In this document: positions 8,651-17,453 of the stretch, one piece after another
How the letters are laid out: every line of letters begins with the position of its first letter
Position numbering within the stretch: the stretch's first letter is position 1
Program-made: the position numbers and the translations under genes
Assembly (NCBI GenBank): GCA_050948825.1
Contig: JBMNEO010000005.1
Coordinates: forward strand, 124,001-188,000
Reading direction: 5' to 3'
DNA: 64,000 nucleotides
Source: DUQX01 sp050948825
GTDB lineage: Bacteria; Bacillota; Dethiobacteria; DTU022; UBA8154
The notes under the pieces: model-generated
Databases searched by the model: none
The model's input: the letters and a program-made list of their open reading frames with translations, nothing else
What the model was told of the DNA's origin: nothing

Positions 8651-9190
8651 TTAAGTATCCAGTTCAATTAATTCTTCCAGGTCTTTGGAATTTTTAATAC
8701 CGAAGTAATGCATAAAATTTTCAGTAATCCCATAAAGAAGGGGCCTCCCTAACCCTTCTTTGCGTCCTGTTATTCTGATTAATCCTCTTTTTAACATATT
8801 TTCAATTACTCCATCTGCTTTTACACCGCGAATATTCTCAATCTCCAGTCTGGTGACAGGCTGTTTTGCAGCAATAATTGCGAGCGTTTCCAACGCTGCT
8901 TGACTCAAAGGGCTGCTATTTTGCTCCGCGGAAAATAATTTTTCGACACATGCGGCTGTTTCCGGTTTGGTTCCCAATTGGAAACCTCCAGAGGTTTCCA
9001 GCAGGACAAGCCCTCTTTCGTTTCTCGCCAGATCTGCCTTTATCTGTTGCAGCGAATCCCTTATTACAGAAAGAGATACTCCACAAATTTGCCCCAATTT
9101 ATCAAGTGGCAAAGGCTCATGGCTTAAAAAAAGAGCAGCTTCTATGATCGCTGTTGTGGTTGCTTTTTGTCCTGCATCGTTTCCGCGCAT
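8651..9190 (-). CDS. scpB: Segregation and condensation protein B
   Basis: A winged-helix subunit of the SMC-ScpAB condensin, which binds ScpA and helps chromosome segregation. It has 179 aa from the ATG at 9190, which has the strong SD GGGAGG 8 nt upstream; a longer open frame (to 9373) lies inside scpA and is rejected. Typical motifs: IIEAALFLSHEPL at the N-terminus, LSQAALETLAIIAAKQPVTR in the middle and GRPLLYGITENFMHYFGI at the end. It follows scpA after 91 nt. Confidence 0.95.
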   Translation of the reverse strand: MRGNDAGQKATTTAIIEAALFLSHEPLPLDKLGQICGVSLSVIRDSLQQIKADLARNERGLVLLETSGGFQLGTKPETAACVEKLFSAEQNSSPLSQAALETLAIIAAKQPVTRLEIENIRGVKADGVIENMLKRGLIRITGRKEGLGRPLLYGITENFMHYFGIKNSKDLEELIELDT

Positions 9191-9281
9191 TATATACCTC
9201 CCTGCCAAACCTATCTGAAAAATGAAAATAGCTTTTATCAGCTTGAGAAACACCTGTGCTTCATGCCGGTATTGTAGAAAT

Positions 9282-10046
9282 TCACACTCTCTTTGACACT
9301 TGAATCCTGTTGGAGCTATCCTTCTGATGAAGGGAAAGCCTCCCTTGTTTTGCCAGCTCCAAAAGGGCGGCAAATGTTAAGATTAACTCCCGTTTTTCAA
9401 ATTTTAAAAGGAAATCTTCCAGGAAACAGGCGGTACATTTTTTTAACCTGGAGACAATCTGCCTGACTTTTTTTGAAAAGGAAATTCCATCCGGCAGCCT
9501 GATTCTTTCTTGTTCCGCTTTTTTTTCATTCTTCCTCTTCTTTATGTTTAACAATGCCTGTTGTAGAACGCCGAGCTCATAACCATGAAAATTTAACTGC
9601 GTATTAACCATCAATATTTTCGGCTGCCCAGGTGAACGTAAAAATATTTTATTCCGTTGTTCCTCCCTGTTTTTTAGCTTAACAGCAACAGACTTATAAA
9701 AGTTATATTCCAGCAGGCGTTGCACAAGTTCTTCTTTTGATCCAAAAAAAAGGGCCTCCTCCTCTTTTCCCTGGAGAAAAGGGGAAGTCTGCGGCAGCAG
9801 GATTCGCGATTTTAAGTACAAAAGGGAAGCCGCCATAACCAAAAAATCCCCCGCCCTATCGGTATTCAATTGGGGTAAAGAATGCAGGTATTCGAGATAC
9901 TGGTCAGTAATTTTACCCAAAGGAATGTCCCGGATATCCACTTCTTCTTTATTTATAAGATGAAAGAGGAGATCAAAGGGGCCCTCGAAAGCGGACAGCT
10001 TTACGTAATAACGATCCTCATGTTCCTGTTTGAGTAACATTTCCAT
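9282..10046 (-). CDS. scpA: Segregation and condensation protein A
   Basis: Kleisin subunit that bridges the SMC heads. It has 254 aa, the normal length. The N-terminal signature YVKLSAFEGPFDLLFHLI is followed by the conserved EEVDIRDIPLGKITDQYLEY and FLVMAASLLYLKSRILLP; a winged-helix C-terminus interacts with SMC (TFAALLELAKQGRLSLHQ). It pairs with scpB downstream and lies 19 nt after trpS. Confidence 0.95.
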   Translation of the reverse strand: MEMLLKQEHEDRYYVKLSAFEGPFDLLFHLINKEEVDIRDIPLGKITDQYLEYLHSLPQLNTDRAGDFLVMAASLLYLKSRILLPQTSPFLQGKEEEALFFGSKEELVQRLLEYNFYKSVAVKLKNREEQRNKIFLRSPGQPKILMVNTQLNFHGYELGVLQQALLNIKKRKNEKKAEQERIRLPDGISFSKKVRQIVSRLKKCTACFLEDFLLKFEKRELILTFAALLELAKQGRLSLHQKDSSNRIQVSKRV

Positions 10047-10065
10047 ACGCTATTCATACCGCCGC

Positions 10066-11055
10066 CTACACTCCCATTGCCAGGCGGACCTCCTCCATGG
10101 TTTTACGGGCGACCTTTACAGCCTTTTTCCTTCCTTCTTCCAGTATTTCATCGATTACCCGGGGGTTATTCTCTAATTCCCTGCGCCTGTCATAGACGGG
10201 TGCCAGAAATTTTTGCATCCAGCCGGAAAGGTCCTTCTTACATTCCACACAGCCAATCGCTCCTGCCCTGCAGGACCCTTCAATACCGGAAAGACCCGCA
10301 GCGTTAAAAATTCGGTGAAAAGCATAAATGCTGCATATTTCCGGATTACCCGGATCACTTTTCCGCATACGGCCCGGATCGGTAATCATCATCCGCACTC
10401 TCTCCAATATTTTTTCCGGCGGAATCGATATCTCGATGATGTTATCATAACTCTTGCTCATTTTTCGATTGTCAAGGCCGGGAACCACTTTATATTCGTT
10501 TAAAATAGTAGCCGGTTCCGGAAATATGGCTTTGTTATACAGGTGGTTTGCCCGGCGGGCAACCTCCCTGGTAAACTCGATGTGTGGTGCCTGATCCTCG
10601 CCGACAGGAACAGCATCCGCTTTATAAAGAAGAATATCTGCCGCCTGTAAAAGGGGATATCCCAAAAAACCATAGGTCGCCAGATTGCGCCCCTCGATCT
10701 GCTTTAGCTGTTCTTTGTAAGTCGGCACCCGCTCCAGCCAGGACAGCGGAGTTATCATGGAAAGCAGCAGGTGCAGCTCTGCATGTTCTTTTACGTCGGA
10801 CTGCTTGAATATCACCGACTTTTCAGGATCTATTCCACAGCTCAACCAGTCAATAACCATTTCCTTAACATTGCCCCTGATATTCTCTGTTTCTTCGTAG
10901 GCCGTTGTCAAAGCGTGCCAGTCCACCACACAGAAAAAACAGCGATACTCATCCTGAAGTTTAGCCCAATTTTCAAGAGCACCGAATAAATTCCCCAGAT
11001 GGAGTTTACCCGTAGGCCTCATCCCGCTGAGAATTGTCCCTTTTTTTGACTGCAA
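10066..11055 (-). CDS. trpS: Tryptophanyl-tRNA synthetase
   Basis: Class I aminoacyl-tRNA synthetase charging tRNA-Trp. The HIGH motif is HLGN at residues 19-22 in SGMRPTGKLHLGN, KMSKS is at 198-202, and GEDQAPHIEFTREVARR is the tryptophan-site region. The length of 329 aa is normal. No T-box leader is visible: only 45 nt separate it from the upstream protease gene. Confidence 0.96.
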   Translation of the reverse strand: MQSKKGTILSGMRPTGKLHLGNLFGALENWAKLQDEYRCFFCVVDWHALTTAYEETENIRGNVKEMVIDWLSCGIDPEKSVIFKQSDVKEHAELHLLLSMITPLSWLERVPTYKEQLKQIEGRNLATYGFLGYPLLQAADILLYKADAVPVGEDQAPHIEFTREVARRANHLYNKAIFPEPATILNEYKVVPGLDNRKMSKSYDNIIEISIPPEKILERVRMMITDPGRMRKSDPGNPEICSIYAFHRIFNAAGLSGIEGSCRAGAIGCVECKKDLSGWMQKFLAPVYDRRRELENNPRVIDEILEEGRKKAVKVARKTMEEVRLAMGV

Positions 11056-11100
11056 GTTAGATCAACCCTTTCAACTTTCTTTTGCTTTACTTTTGCTTAA

Positions 11101-11751
11101 CTAAAGAAATGGACTAAGAAAAATAGATATAACTGCTTCATAAAGATTTATGATAAAAAATGCAATAGGACCTAAAATGCTTCCCAAACCACCAAAAATA
11201 AGGAGTAAAATAAGCAATATAGGTCCATACGGTTCAATTTGGTAGTAAGTTTGCAGATTCCGCCCTTTCAGCAGTGTGGATAGTATCTTAGATCCGTCAA
11301 GAGGCGGCAGGGGTATCATATTAAAAATTGCAAGAAAAACATTGTAAATAACAAGATTGTACAGGATATTATCAAATACGCTGTACAGGCTGCTTCCATA
11401 AATGCTATACGCGGTTATTCTAAATACAATTAAGAAAAACACTGCCAGGAAACCTAAGATCAAATTTATTCCCGGTCCGGCAAAGGAAACCCAGAACAGG
11501 CCTTTCCTGCGATCCTTGAAGTTGAAAGGGTTAATGGGAACGGGTCTTGCCCAGCCAAAACGGACGATAACCAGCATCAGCAGGCCGATAGGATCCAGGT
11601 GAGCTAAAGGGTTTAAAGTTAATCTTCCCTGGAGTTTGGCAGTCGGATCACCCCAGTAATACGCCATCCTGCCATGGGCATATTCGTGAAAGGTTATTGC
11701 AATCAACAAAGCGGGTATTCGTCCCAGTAAATCTGTCGGCAATGAAAACAT
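11101..11751 (-). CDS. Site-2 protease family (M50) membrane metalloprotease
   Basis: A 216-aa polytopic membrane protein with the zinc motif HEYAH at residues 22-26 and the second conserved stretch NPLAHLDPIG. A later segment has the family-typical FNMIPLPPLDGSKIL with its metal-ligand Asp. This compact, PDZ-less form is common next to scpA/scpB and trpS in Firmicutes; its substrate is not known. The ATG overlaps the stop of the CCA transferase gene (TAATG). Confidence 0.9.
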   Translation of the reverse strand: MFSLPTDLLGRIPALLIAITFHEYAHGRMAYYWGDPTAKLQGRLTLNPLAHLDPIGLLMLVIVRFGWARPVPINPFNFKDRRKGLFWVSFAGPGINLILGFLAVFFLIVFRITAYSIYGSSLYSVFDNILYNLVIYNVFLAIFNMIPLPPLDGSKILSTLLKGRNLQTYYQIEPYGPILLILLLIFGGLGSILGPIAFFIINLYEAVISIFLSPFL

Positions 11752-13067
11752 TAATTATCTCCTTTCCCGGCTTCTTCACGCATTTTATTATTTTTTATTA
11801 GAAAGGTGACAAATTCTAATTCCTCTTCTTTCCCCGCAACTTTCCCATCAAGGACAGCTTCATAGAGGCTTTTCAGGATCCCGTTAAAGACAGGCCCGGG
11901 CTTTAAACCCTTTTCTAATAGATCTTTTCCGGTTATTAACGGACGCCGACAAACCAGTTCCTGATTAAAATAAGAGATCCGCTCCCGCAGATGCGGATCG
12001 CTTTCCAGAACAGTCATGAGCATAAGTCCCTCTTTCGGCAATTCATGAAGTAGAAAATAAAGCTGCGCCGGGCTGATCGATGCTTTCTTTATTTTAGGTA
12101 TAGCTTCAGGGACCTTCTTTAAAATAGTAAACAGGCTAAGGCGTTCCTTTCTTTTCAAACGCATCAGATGACAAAGGTAAGCAGTATCATGCTCCGATAA
12201 ATCGTAAAAAAGGGCTGAGAGGTAGAGAACAAAGAAATTACAGTTTTCTACAAGGGCACTTTCCGCTGGTTCCGCAATGCTCTTTTCTAATAGCAAGAGC
12301 CTATCCCTGAGCTGATCATTAAATTCCAAGCGTGGAAAAATATCCTTGAACAACTGCAGTCCATTCAAGCGCATTAAGACCTTTAAAGGAGAAGGTTCCT
12401 TGAAAACCAAGCGTATTTCGTTATAAAGGCGTTCCTTGCTTACCTTTTCAAGCAATCTTTTCGCTATGGCTTTGCGCAGTAAGAGAAACGTATTTTCCTC
12501 AATTATAAAATCAAGCCGTTGTTCAAAGCGAACAGCCCGGATAATGCGCAGTGGATCATCTACAAAGCTCAGATTATATAGAACTCTGATAATCCTTCTT
12601 TCCAGATCTTCCCGGCCTCCAAAATAATCATAAAGGCGCCCAAAATTTTCAGGATTCAGGGCGCAGGCCATGGTATTGATGGTAAAATCCCTGCGGTAAA
12701 GATCGTTTTTCAAAGATGAACGTTCAATATCCGGCAGCGCACCGGGGCCGGCATAAAATTCTTGCCTTGCCGTTACCATATCAAAAATAATTCCCTTGGA
12801 TAAAATTAATTTGGCTGTACCGAATCTCTCAAAGCACTGGAGCCGCCCTGGCATTATATTCACTACATATTTTGCAAATTCTGCAGCAGAGCGATCGACA
12901 ACTAAATCCAGATCACGGTTTTCTTTGCCCAGGAGAAGATCCCTGACAAAACCTCCCACCGCAAAGACCTTAAAAGACTCCTTCTGGGCTAAATAACCCA
13001 GGAGATAAATTGTCGCATGAAGCTCTTTTGAAAGGGAACTATTAATTAGTGGGGCCAGGTTGGTCAT
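11751..13067 (-). CDS. cca: CCA tRNA nucleotidyltransferase / poly(A) polymerase family
   Basis: Adds CCA to tRNA 3' ends. The class II nucleotidyltransferase signature GGFVRDLLLG (about residues 38-47) is followed by the metal-binding DLD (NRDLDLVVD, about 54-56) and the RRDFTINTMA motif; DDPLRIIRAVRFEQRLDF marks the tRNA-binding neck. At 438 aa it is a normal family size. An extended -10 promoter is proposed upstream at 13146-13154. The gene is coupled to the M50 protease by a one-base overlap. Confidence 0.9.
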   Translation of the reverse strand: MTNLAPLINSSLSKELHATIYLLGYLAQKESFKVFAVGGFVRDLLLGKENRDLDLVVDRSAAEFAKYVVNIMPGRLQCFERFGTAKLILSKGIIFDMVTARQEFYAGPGALPDIERSSLKNDLYRRDFTINTMACALNPENFGRLYDYFGGREDLERRIIRVLYNLSFVDDPLRIIRAVRFEQRLDFIIEENTFLLLRKAIAKRLLEKVSKERLYNEIRLVFKEPSPLKVLMRLNGLQLFKDIFPRLEFNDQLRDRLLLLEKSIAEPAESALVENCNFFVLYLSALFYDLSEHDTAYLCHLMRLKRKERLSLFTILKKVPEAIPKIKKASISPAQLYFLLHELPKEGLMLMTVLESDPHLRERISYFNQELVCRRPLITGKDLLEKGLKPGPVFNGILKSLYEAVLDGKVAGKEEELEFVTFLIKNNKMREEAGKGDN

Positions 13068-13145
13068 TATATTAACCCTTTGACTTTAATAAATGCTTGC
13101 TTATAAATGCTCGTTAACAAAGGTAACTTGTCCAAACTTCTCTTA

Positions 13146-13154
13146 ATTATACCA
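13146..13154 (-). promoter_or_regulatory. Putative extended -10 promoter of the cca operon
   Basis: The minus strand reads TGGTATAAT about 80 nt ahead of the cca start: a perfect TATAAT with the TGn extension. No convincing -35 is present at 17 bp (only a T-rich tract), so this rests on the -10 element alone. Confidence 0.4.
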
Positions 13155-13314
13155 TATAATAACAAAAGAAAAAATATCAGGGAAAATCATAAATCATTGC
13201 CGCAATTAACCGCTAAACGGAACGGAGGATAAATCCTGCCCAATTCAAGGCGTTAACAGTTCTTATTGTAATGTATTTGAGAAGAATGAAAGACGATTAC
13301 ATGGTATATTGATA

Positions 13315-13440
13315 ATTACCAGTTAATTTCTGGGTATTACCAGTAATATTTTAGCAATTACCAGTTATTATTTGGTAACTTCCAGTTAATAATTGGAAAT
13401 TACCAGTTAATAATTGGTTTTGCCAGGCAAGCAATTAGAA
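13315..13440. repeat. 21-bp tandem repeat array (5 clear units plus one degenerate)
   Basis: Units begin at 13315, 13336, 13357, 13378 and 13399, with a degenerate sixth at 13420, each exactly 21 bp. The shared core is CCAGTTAATAATTGG, which is nearly self-complementary (CCA...TGG ends), so each unit could be a dyad site presented every two helical turns. It lies directly downstream of spoVAF. The period and core are seen directly; any binding role is inference. Confidence 0.85.
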
Positions 13441-13462
13441 CTATTCTCTGGTAATAAATGCC

Positions 13463-14947
13463 TTATTTCTCCCCTGGAGGTGAAGTGTCGGTATCACGTG
13501 TCTTTAAAAAAGAAGGTCTGAACCCTTTAACCGGTACCGGTTTTCGAAATAAAACATTAAAAAGAGCTTTGCCGTTGAACGGTAGCAGAGGCCATAAATA
13601 GGGAAGATTAAATGAGCGGGTAGTAATCAGTCTGAGGAATACAATCAATAATCCGGCGACAAACCCGTAGATTTGGAAAATCCCCGTTAATAACAACAAA
13701 AAAAGATGCACCAGCCTGTTTGCCAAACCCAGTTCCCAGCTGGGAGTAGAAAAAATTCCTACTGCTACCAGTCCTATATATAGCAATACCTCAGGAACAA
13801 AAATCCCTACTGTAACTGCAATATCACCAATTAACAGTGCTCCGACAAGCCCCAGGGCAGTGGCAAGCGGAGATGGGGTATGAATACTGGCCATCCGCAA
13901 TAAATCAAGACCGATATTTGCTAAAATAAATTGCAGAAAAAGCGGCAGGGCGGCCTCTCCTTTAGGGCCAATAAATTGTAAAGCCTCCGGCAGCATTTCG
14001 CTGTAATCTGCTAATAAAAGCCAGATGGGAACCAAAAAAATTGAAATAAAAATGCCCAGCAGGCGAACCCAGCGAATATATACCCCCACAATGGGGTTAT
14101 GCCTAAATTCCTCTGCATGCTGGATATGGTGAAAATATGTAACGGGGGCGATCATCACGGAAGGGGATGTATCTACGATAATACACACATGCCCCTCCAG
14201 CAGATGCACTGCGGCTACATCCGGCCTTTCCGTGTAACGTACCTCGGGAAAAGGATTCCAAAAATCAGCGGTGATAAATTCTTCAACTGTTTTTTCCGCC
14301 ATCGGCAAACCATCAACATCTATTTTTAAAAGCCTGCTTCTTATCTCCTCCAGGATGGCAGGATTGATGATGTCTTCAATATATAACAGCGTAACATCCG
14401 TTAAAGACCTGCTGCCGATAGTAATTGCTTCGACCCTCAACTTCGGATCCCTCAATCTTCTTCTAATGAGGGCAACGTTAAAGAGCATCGTTTCTACAAA
14501 ACCATCTCTCGAGCCGCGTGTAATTTTTTCGATATCGGGCTCATCGGGTTGCCTGGAAGGGTACTGCCGGATATCTAAAATGATGATTTTTTTTTCGCCA
14601 TCTATTAAAAATACAAGCGGGCCGCCTAAAACCTCATTGGCCGCCTCTTCAAGATTATCAACTAAGGTGATTTCTCCATAAGGTAACAATTGAGCAGTGA
14701 TTTTCTCCAACGGATTGGGCACAATATCCTCCTGTTTTGCATCCAGGAGCGTTTGCATGATATAGATAATTACCTCTCCATTGGCAAAAGCGTCCAGAAA
14801 AACAAAGGCTACTTTTTTGCGGCCAATTTTAAACTCCCTTAAAATAACGTCGAAGCTAATACCGATTCCCAGTTCCCTACGAAAATAATCGATATTGTCC
14901 TCGATTTTGGGATAGATAAATGTTTTATCTGCTGTCTTTGTCGGCAT
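13463..14947 (-). CDS. spoVAF: Stage V sporulation protein AF (GerA-family germination protein)
   Basis: A membrane protein of the GerAA/SpoVAF family, 494 aa. It has a large N-terminal cytoplasmic domain (about 1-290, containing VKDLL-like YIEDIINPAILEEI and GHVCIIVDTSPSV) followed by about five transmembrane segments and a short polar tail. In Bacillus SpoVAF is expressed in the forespore under sigma G and aids the germination response. It is the last gene of the spoVAC-AD-AE-AF operon. Confidence 0.92.
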   Translation of the reverse strand: MPTKTADKTFIYPKIEDNIDYFRRELGIGISFDVILREFKIGRKKVAFVFLDAFANGEVIIYIMQTLLDAKQEDIVPNPLEKITAQLLPYGEITLVDNLEEAANEVLGGPLVFLIDGEKKIIILDIRQYPSRQPDEPDIEKITRGSRDGFVETMLFNVALIRRRLRDPKLRVEAITIGSRSLTDVTLLYIEDIINPAILEEIRSRLLKIDVDGLPMAEKTVEEFITADFWNPFPEVRYTERPDVAAVHLLEGHVCIIVDTSPSVMIAPVTYFHHIQHAEEFRHNPIVGVYIRWVRLLGIFISIFLVPIWLLLADYSEMLPEALQFIGPKGEAALPLFLQFILANIGLDLLRMASIHTPSPLATALGLVGALLIGDIAVTVGIFVPEVLLYIGLVAVGIFSTPSWELGLANRLVHLFLLLLTGIFQIYGFVAGLLIVFLRLITTRSFNLPYLWPLLPFNGKALFNVLFRKPVPVKGFRPSFLKTRDTDTSPPGEK

Positions 14948-14966
14948 AACATTTTTTCTCCTCTTT

Positions 14967-15320
14967 CTATCCTTTCGGCTTAAAACATATCGCCATAATA
15001 AAACCGAAAATAATAGCGGCCGTTATTCCCGTAGAAGTAAGTTCAAACATACCGGTTAATACTCCTATTACCCCTGTACGGGCAGCTTCCGACATGGCAC
15101 CTTTTGCCAGGGAATTACCGAAACTGGAGATGGGAAGCAGCGCACCCGCACCGGCAAAATCAATTAGACGGTCATAAAGGCCGAGCCCTCCCAGGATACC
15201 ACCTCCTATGGTAAAACCGGTTAAGATATGACCCGGGGTCAACGGGGTCAGATCAAATAACAATTGCCCGATAATGCAAATAATACCGCCCACTATAAAG
15301 GCCGTAAAATAATTACCCAA
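14967..15320 (-). CDS. spoVAE: Stage V sporulation protein AE (SpoVAEb type)
   Basis: A small polytopic membrane protein, 117 aa, of the SpoVAC/SpoVAE family that forms part of the Ca-dipicolinate channel in the spore inner membrane. The N-terminus AFIVGGIICIIGQLLFD and the loop RLIDFAGAGALLPISSFGNSLAKGA are typical. It starts at a TTG (15320) with GGAGTG upstream. It lies between spoVAD and spoVAF. Confidence 0.92.
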   Translation of the reverse strand: MGNYFTAFIVGGIICIIGQLLFDLTPLTPGHILTGFTIGGGILGGLGLYDRLIDFAGAGALLPISSFGNSLAKGAMSEAARTGVIGVLTGMFELTSTGITAAIIFGFIMAICFKPKG

Positions 15321-15342
15321 TGCTTACACTCCTTCAGCGTGA

Positions 15343-16362
15343 TTATATTTCCAGTGAAACGGCATGAGCAATACAGGGAATGCTTTCCTGCTGCAATACC
15401 GTAGTAGGGCTGTGGAGGGCCCCGGTGGCTACGAGCAGGACTTTACGGAGTTCTTTTGACATCATTTTACGATAAAAATGGCCCAAAAAAACCAGGGCTG
15501 AGGAGGCACACCCGCTGGCCCCAGGACCGGCTTTCTGATGCGGATAGTATAATAAAACACCGCAATCGGCATAATTCGCCTGGATATCATATCCCTTACC
15601 CGCAAGGATATCTTCATTTAATTTTTTCCCAACCCCGCCCAGATCACCCGTAAGGATTATGTTGTAGTAAGACGGATTTCTATCCAGATCAATGAAATGA
15701 TTGTATATCGTATCAGCTGCTGCTCCCGCCATTGCCGCACCGAGAGCAAGAGGGTCTTTGATACCGGCATCAACTACTTTACCTGTAGTAATTGATTCCA
15801 CACGGGGACCTTCCCCCCCGCACCCCAGAACAACCGCCCCCGCTCCTGTTGCGGTCCACTGCGCGTAACCCGGCCTCTGGAAACCATATTCTGTTGGGTA
15901 GCGATACTGCCTCTCTGCACTGCAGTTATGGCTGGACGTGCCGGTAAGGATGCGTTTTGCAAAACCGCCCTCGATCAACATTGCTCCCAGGGATAACCCT
16001 TCCGCAAAGGTTGAACATGCGCCATAAATACCCAGGAAAGGGATAGCAAGCTTTCTGGCACAAAAAGAAGCTGTTACCACCTGGTTGAGAAGATCTCCGG
16101 CGATAAACAAATCTATATCATCCGGAGTAAGCGTTGCCTTACCCAGTGACAGGTAACATGCCTCTTCCAGCATGTGACACTCTGCTTTTTCAAAACTTTT
16201 TTCTTTAATAATATTATCGCTGTAGATGCGATCAAAATCGGCCGACAAAGGCCCCAAACCTTCTTTGGGGCCTGCAACCGTTGCTGAGGAAAGCAGCATT
16301 ATATCTCTTTCCAGAAGCACACTCTGTTTCCCAATTTTCCTTTCAACTGTAAGAGTTTGCAA
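15343..16362 (-). CDS. spoVAD: Stage V sporulation protein AD
   Basis: A thiolase-fold protein (339 aa) that binds dipicolinic acid and is needed for its uptake into the forespore. Family landmarks: an early TATVAG-like strand, then GIYGACSTFAEGLSLGAMLI (the thiolase-like nucleophile region, about 125-145), RQYRYPTEYG and DLGGVGKKL. It sits between spoVAC and spoVAE in the canonical order. Confidence 0.95.
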   Translation of the reverse strand: MQTLTVERKIGKQSVLLERDIMLLSSATVAGPKEGLGPLSADFDRIYSDNIIKEKSFEKAECHMLEEACYLSLGKATLTPDDIDLFIAGDLLNQVVTASFCARKLAIPFLGIYGACSTFAEGLSLGAMLIEGGFAKRILTGTSSHNCSAERQYRYPTEYGFQRPGYAQWTATGAGAVVLGCGGEGPRVESITTGKVVDAGIKDPLALGAAMAGAAADTIYNHFIDLDRNPSYYNIILTGDLGGVGKKLNEDILAGKGYDIQANYADCGVLLYYPHQKAGPGASGCASSALVFLGHFYRKMMSKELRKVLLVATGALHSPTTVLQQESIPCIAHAVSLEI

Positions 16363-16389
16363 TACCAGCTCCCCCCCTTGCCGGCTTCC

Positions 16390-16818
16390 TTAGATTAATG
16401 CCGATATAAGCCCAACAACAAAAGCGGTTACCACGCCGAAAACAATGATCGAGCCGGCCAGGGCGAACATCTTTGACCCTGTTCCTGTGACTAGCCCTTC
16501 TCTTCTAAATTCCATCGCCATGGAAGTTACAGAATTGGCAAACCCTGTTACAGGAACTGCAATACCCGCTCCTGCCAGCTGGGCAATATCATCGAAAACC
16601 CCTGCAGCAGTAAGCGATGCTGCAATAAAAATAACGGTTGCGACAGTCGGGTTTCCCGCTTCCTGTTGAGGAATGCCTAAGGAAATATAAATATTTAAAA
16701 TTAGCTGGCCGAACATACATATCAAACCTCCAAAAATAAAAGCATAGATGATATTTTTTATGATTGGAGGTTTAGGTTGTTTTAACCGCTGCCAGTTGTT
16801 GATCCAATTCCTATCAAT
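16390..16818 (-). CDS. spoVAC: Stage V sporulation protein AC, apparently starting at ATT
   Basis: The mechanosensitive/Ca-DPA channel subunit of the SpoVA complex. The frame from the first ATG (16725) gives only 111 aa, but the same frame is coding further upstream: it adds QPKPPIIKN and AFIFGGLICMFGQL, the family N-terminus. No ATG, GTG or good TTG exists there. The best start is an ATT at 16818 with AAAGG 8 nt upstream (142 aa; B. subtilis SpoVAC is about 150); another in-frame ATT is at 16851. The C-terminal hairpin region DIAQLAGAGIAVPVTGFANS is standard. The protein identity is firm; the start is not. Confidence 0.85.
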   Translation of the reverse strand: MDRNWINNWQRLKQPKPPIIKNIIYAFIFGGLICMFGQLILNIYISLGIPQQEAGNPTVATVIFIAASLTAAGVFDDIAQLAGAGIAVPVTGFANSVTSMAMEFRREGLVTGTGSKMFALAGSIIVFGVVTAFVVGLISALI

Positions 16819-16877
16819 TAGAATATCCTTTGTTTCTTTGGTGGAACTAATCGTTCTACACTTCCCTTTGAAGCCGG

Positions 16878-17081
16878 CTACTGGCGTACACCGAAGGCTA
16901 GCTTTACATTGGCTTTATACTCCACAACATCACCGTCAGATACATTTGCGGTCAGATTTAATACCTCAACCCCTGTAATCCCCTCCACAGTATCAGAAGC
17001 CCTCATTACCGCATCCCTGACCGCATCCTCCCAGCCCTCGGTTGATTCGCCGATTAACTCAATTACCTTTGCTACTCCCAT
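16878..17081 (-). CDS. Dodecin family flavin-binding protein
   Basis: Sixty-seven aa with the dodecin beta-alpha-beta-beta pattern: VAKVIELIGESTEGWEDAV, then ADDTVEGI-like SDTVEGITGVEVLN and the terminal YKANVKLAFGV strand. Dodecins form dodecameric shells storing flavins. SD GGAGAAGGAAATG supports the ATG at 17081. Its position just ahead of spoVAC suggests forespore co-expression, which is inference. Confidence 0.9.
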   Translation of the reverse strand: MGVAKVIELIGESTEGWEDAVRDAVMRASDTVEGITGVEVLNLTANVSDGDVVEYKANVKLAFGVRQ

Positions 17082-17165
17082 TTCCTTCTCCTTTCTATTG
17101 ATTTTGAATTGATTAGGTTTGTTGATTTGGATCTGTTAATTGAATCTAGTTTATACATTAACCTT

Positions 17166-17453
17166 CTAGCCTTCGATAGTTTGCCTCATTATTTTATCTT
17201 CTATTCCAACGCGACAAAGAGCTGCGACAGGGTGCTGCAAGTTGCGACAGTGAGAACCGTCCCCTATGTCGCACGTGCGACATAGGGGACGGTTCTCACT
17301 GTCGCAATGTTGGGTGGTGATGACGGGACGGGAACGCCGGGGCGCCTGTTCTTCTGGTGGCAAAAGAGAAGTAACCAAAAAGAAGGAAAATACTGTCATC
17401 AAAATAATTACGATCAAAATTAGTATTAAAAAATGTTGTGTATCCTTTGACAA
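17166..17453 (-). CDS. Small membrane protein whose C-terminal half is REP-derived
   Basis: A TTG at 17453 has a perfect SD (AGGAGG, 8 nt upstream). The first 49 residues look like a genuine small membrane protein (one TM: ILILIVIILMTVFSFFLV, then Pro/Arg-rich). From about residue 50 the frame reads through the 66-bp palindromic REP pair (17242-17307) and encodes Cys/Arg-rich text unlike a folded protein. The native C-terminus has probably been replaced. I recognise no family. Confidence 0.5.
   Translation of the reverse strand: MSKDTQHFLILILIVIILMTVFSFFLVTSLLPPEEQAPRRSRPVITTQHCDSENRPLCRTCDIGDGSHCRNLQHPVAALCRVGIEDKIMRQTIEG
17242..17307. repeat. 66-bp perfect palindrome formed by two inverted REP-like elements
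   Basis: Two 29-bp elements (GCGACAGTGAGAACCGTCCC ... TGTCGC) face each other around CACGTG, giving two 33-nt arms that pair perfectly with no loop. Each element also has its own terminal inverted repeat GCGACA/TGTCGC. Relatives occur at 55.9-56.1 kb and 61.1-61.2 kb. The layout resembles paired REP (BIME-like) elements; no RAYT transposase gene is in the window. Confidence 0.9.

Larger units (their letters stand above)
13068..13462. other. 395-nt intergenic region between spoVAF and cca
   Basis: I see no gene on either strand. It holds the putative cca promoter near 13150 and, next to the spoVAF stop, an AT-rich array of 21-bp repeats at 13315-13440 (listed separately). No clear intrinsic terminator is visible. 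Confidence 0.8.

Noticed and set aside
9190..9373. Longer scpB frame starting inside scpA
   Set aside because: The extra 61 residues overlap scpA, resemble no ScpB, and the ATG at 9190 has a strong ribosome binding site.
11056..11100. T-box riboswitch ahead of trpS
   Set aside because: Only 45 nt separate trpS from the upstream gene; no specifier loop or terminator fits.
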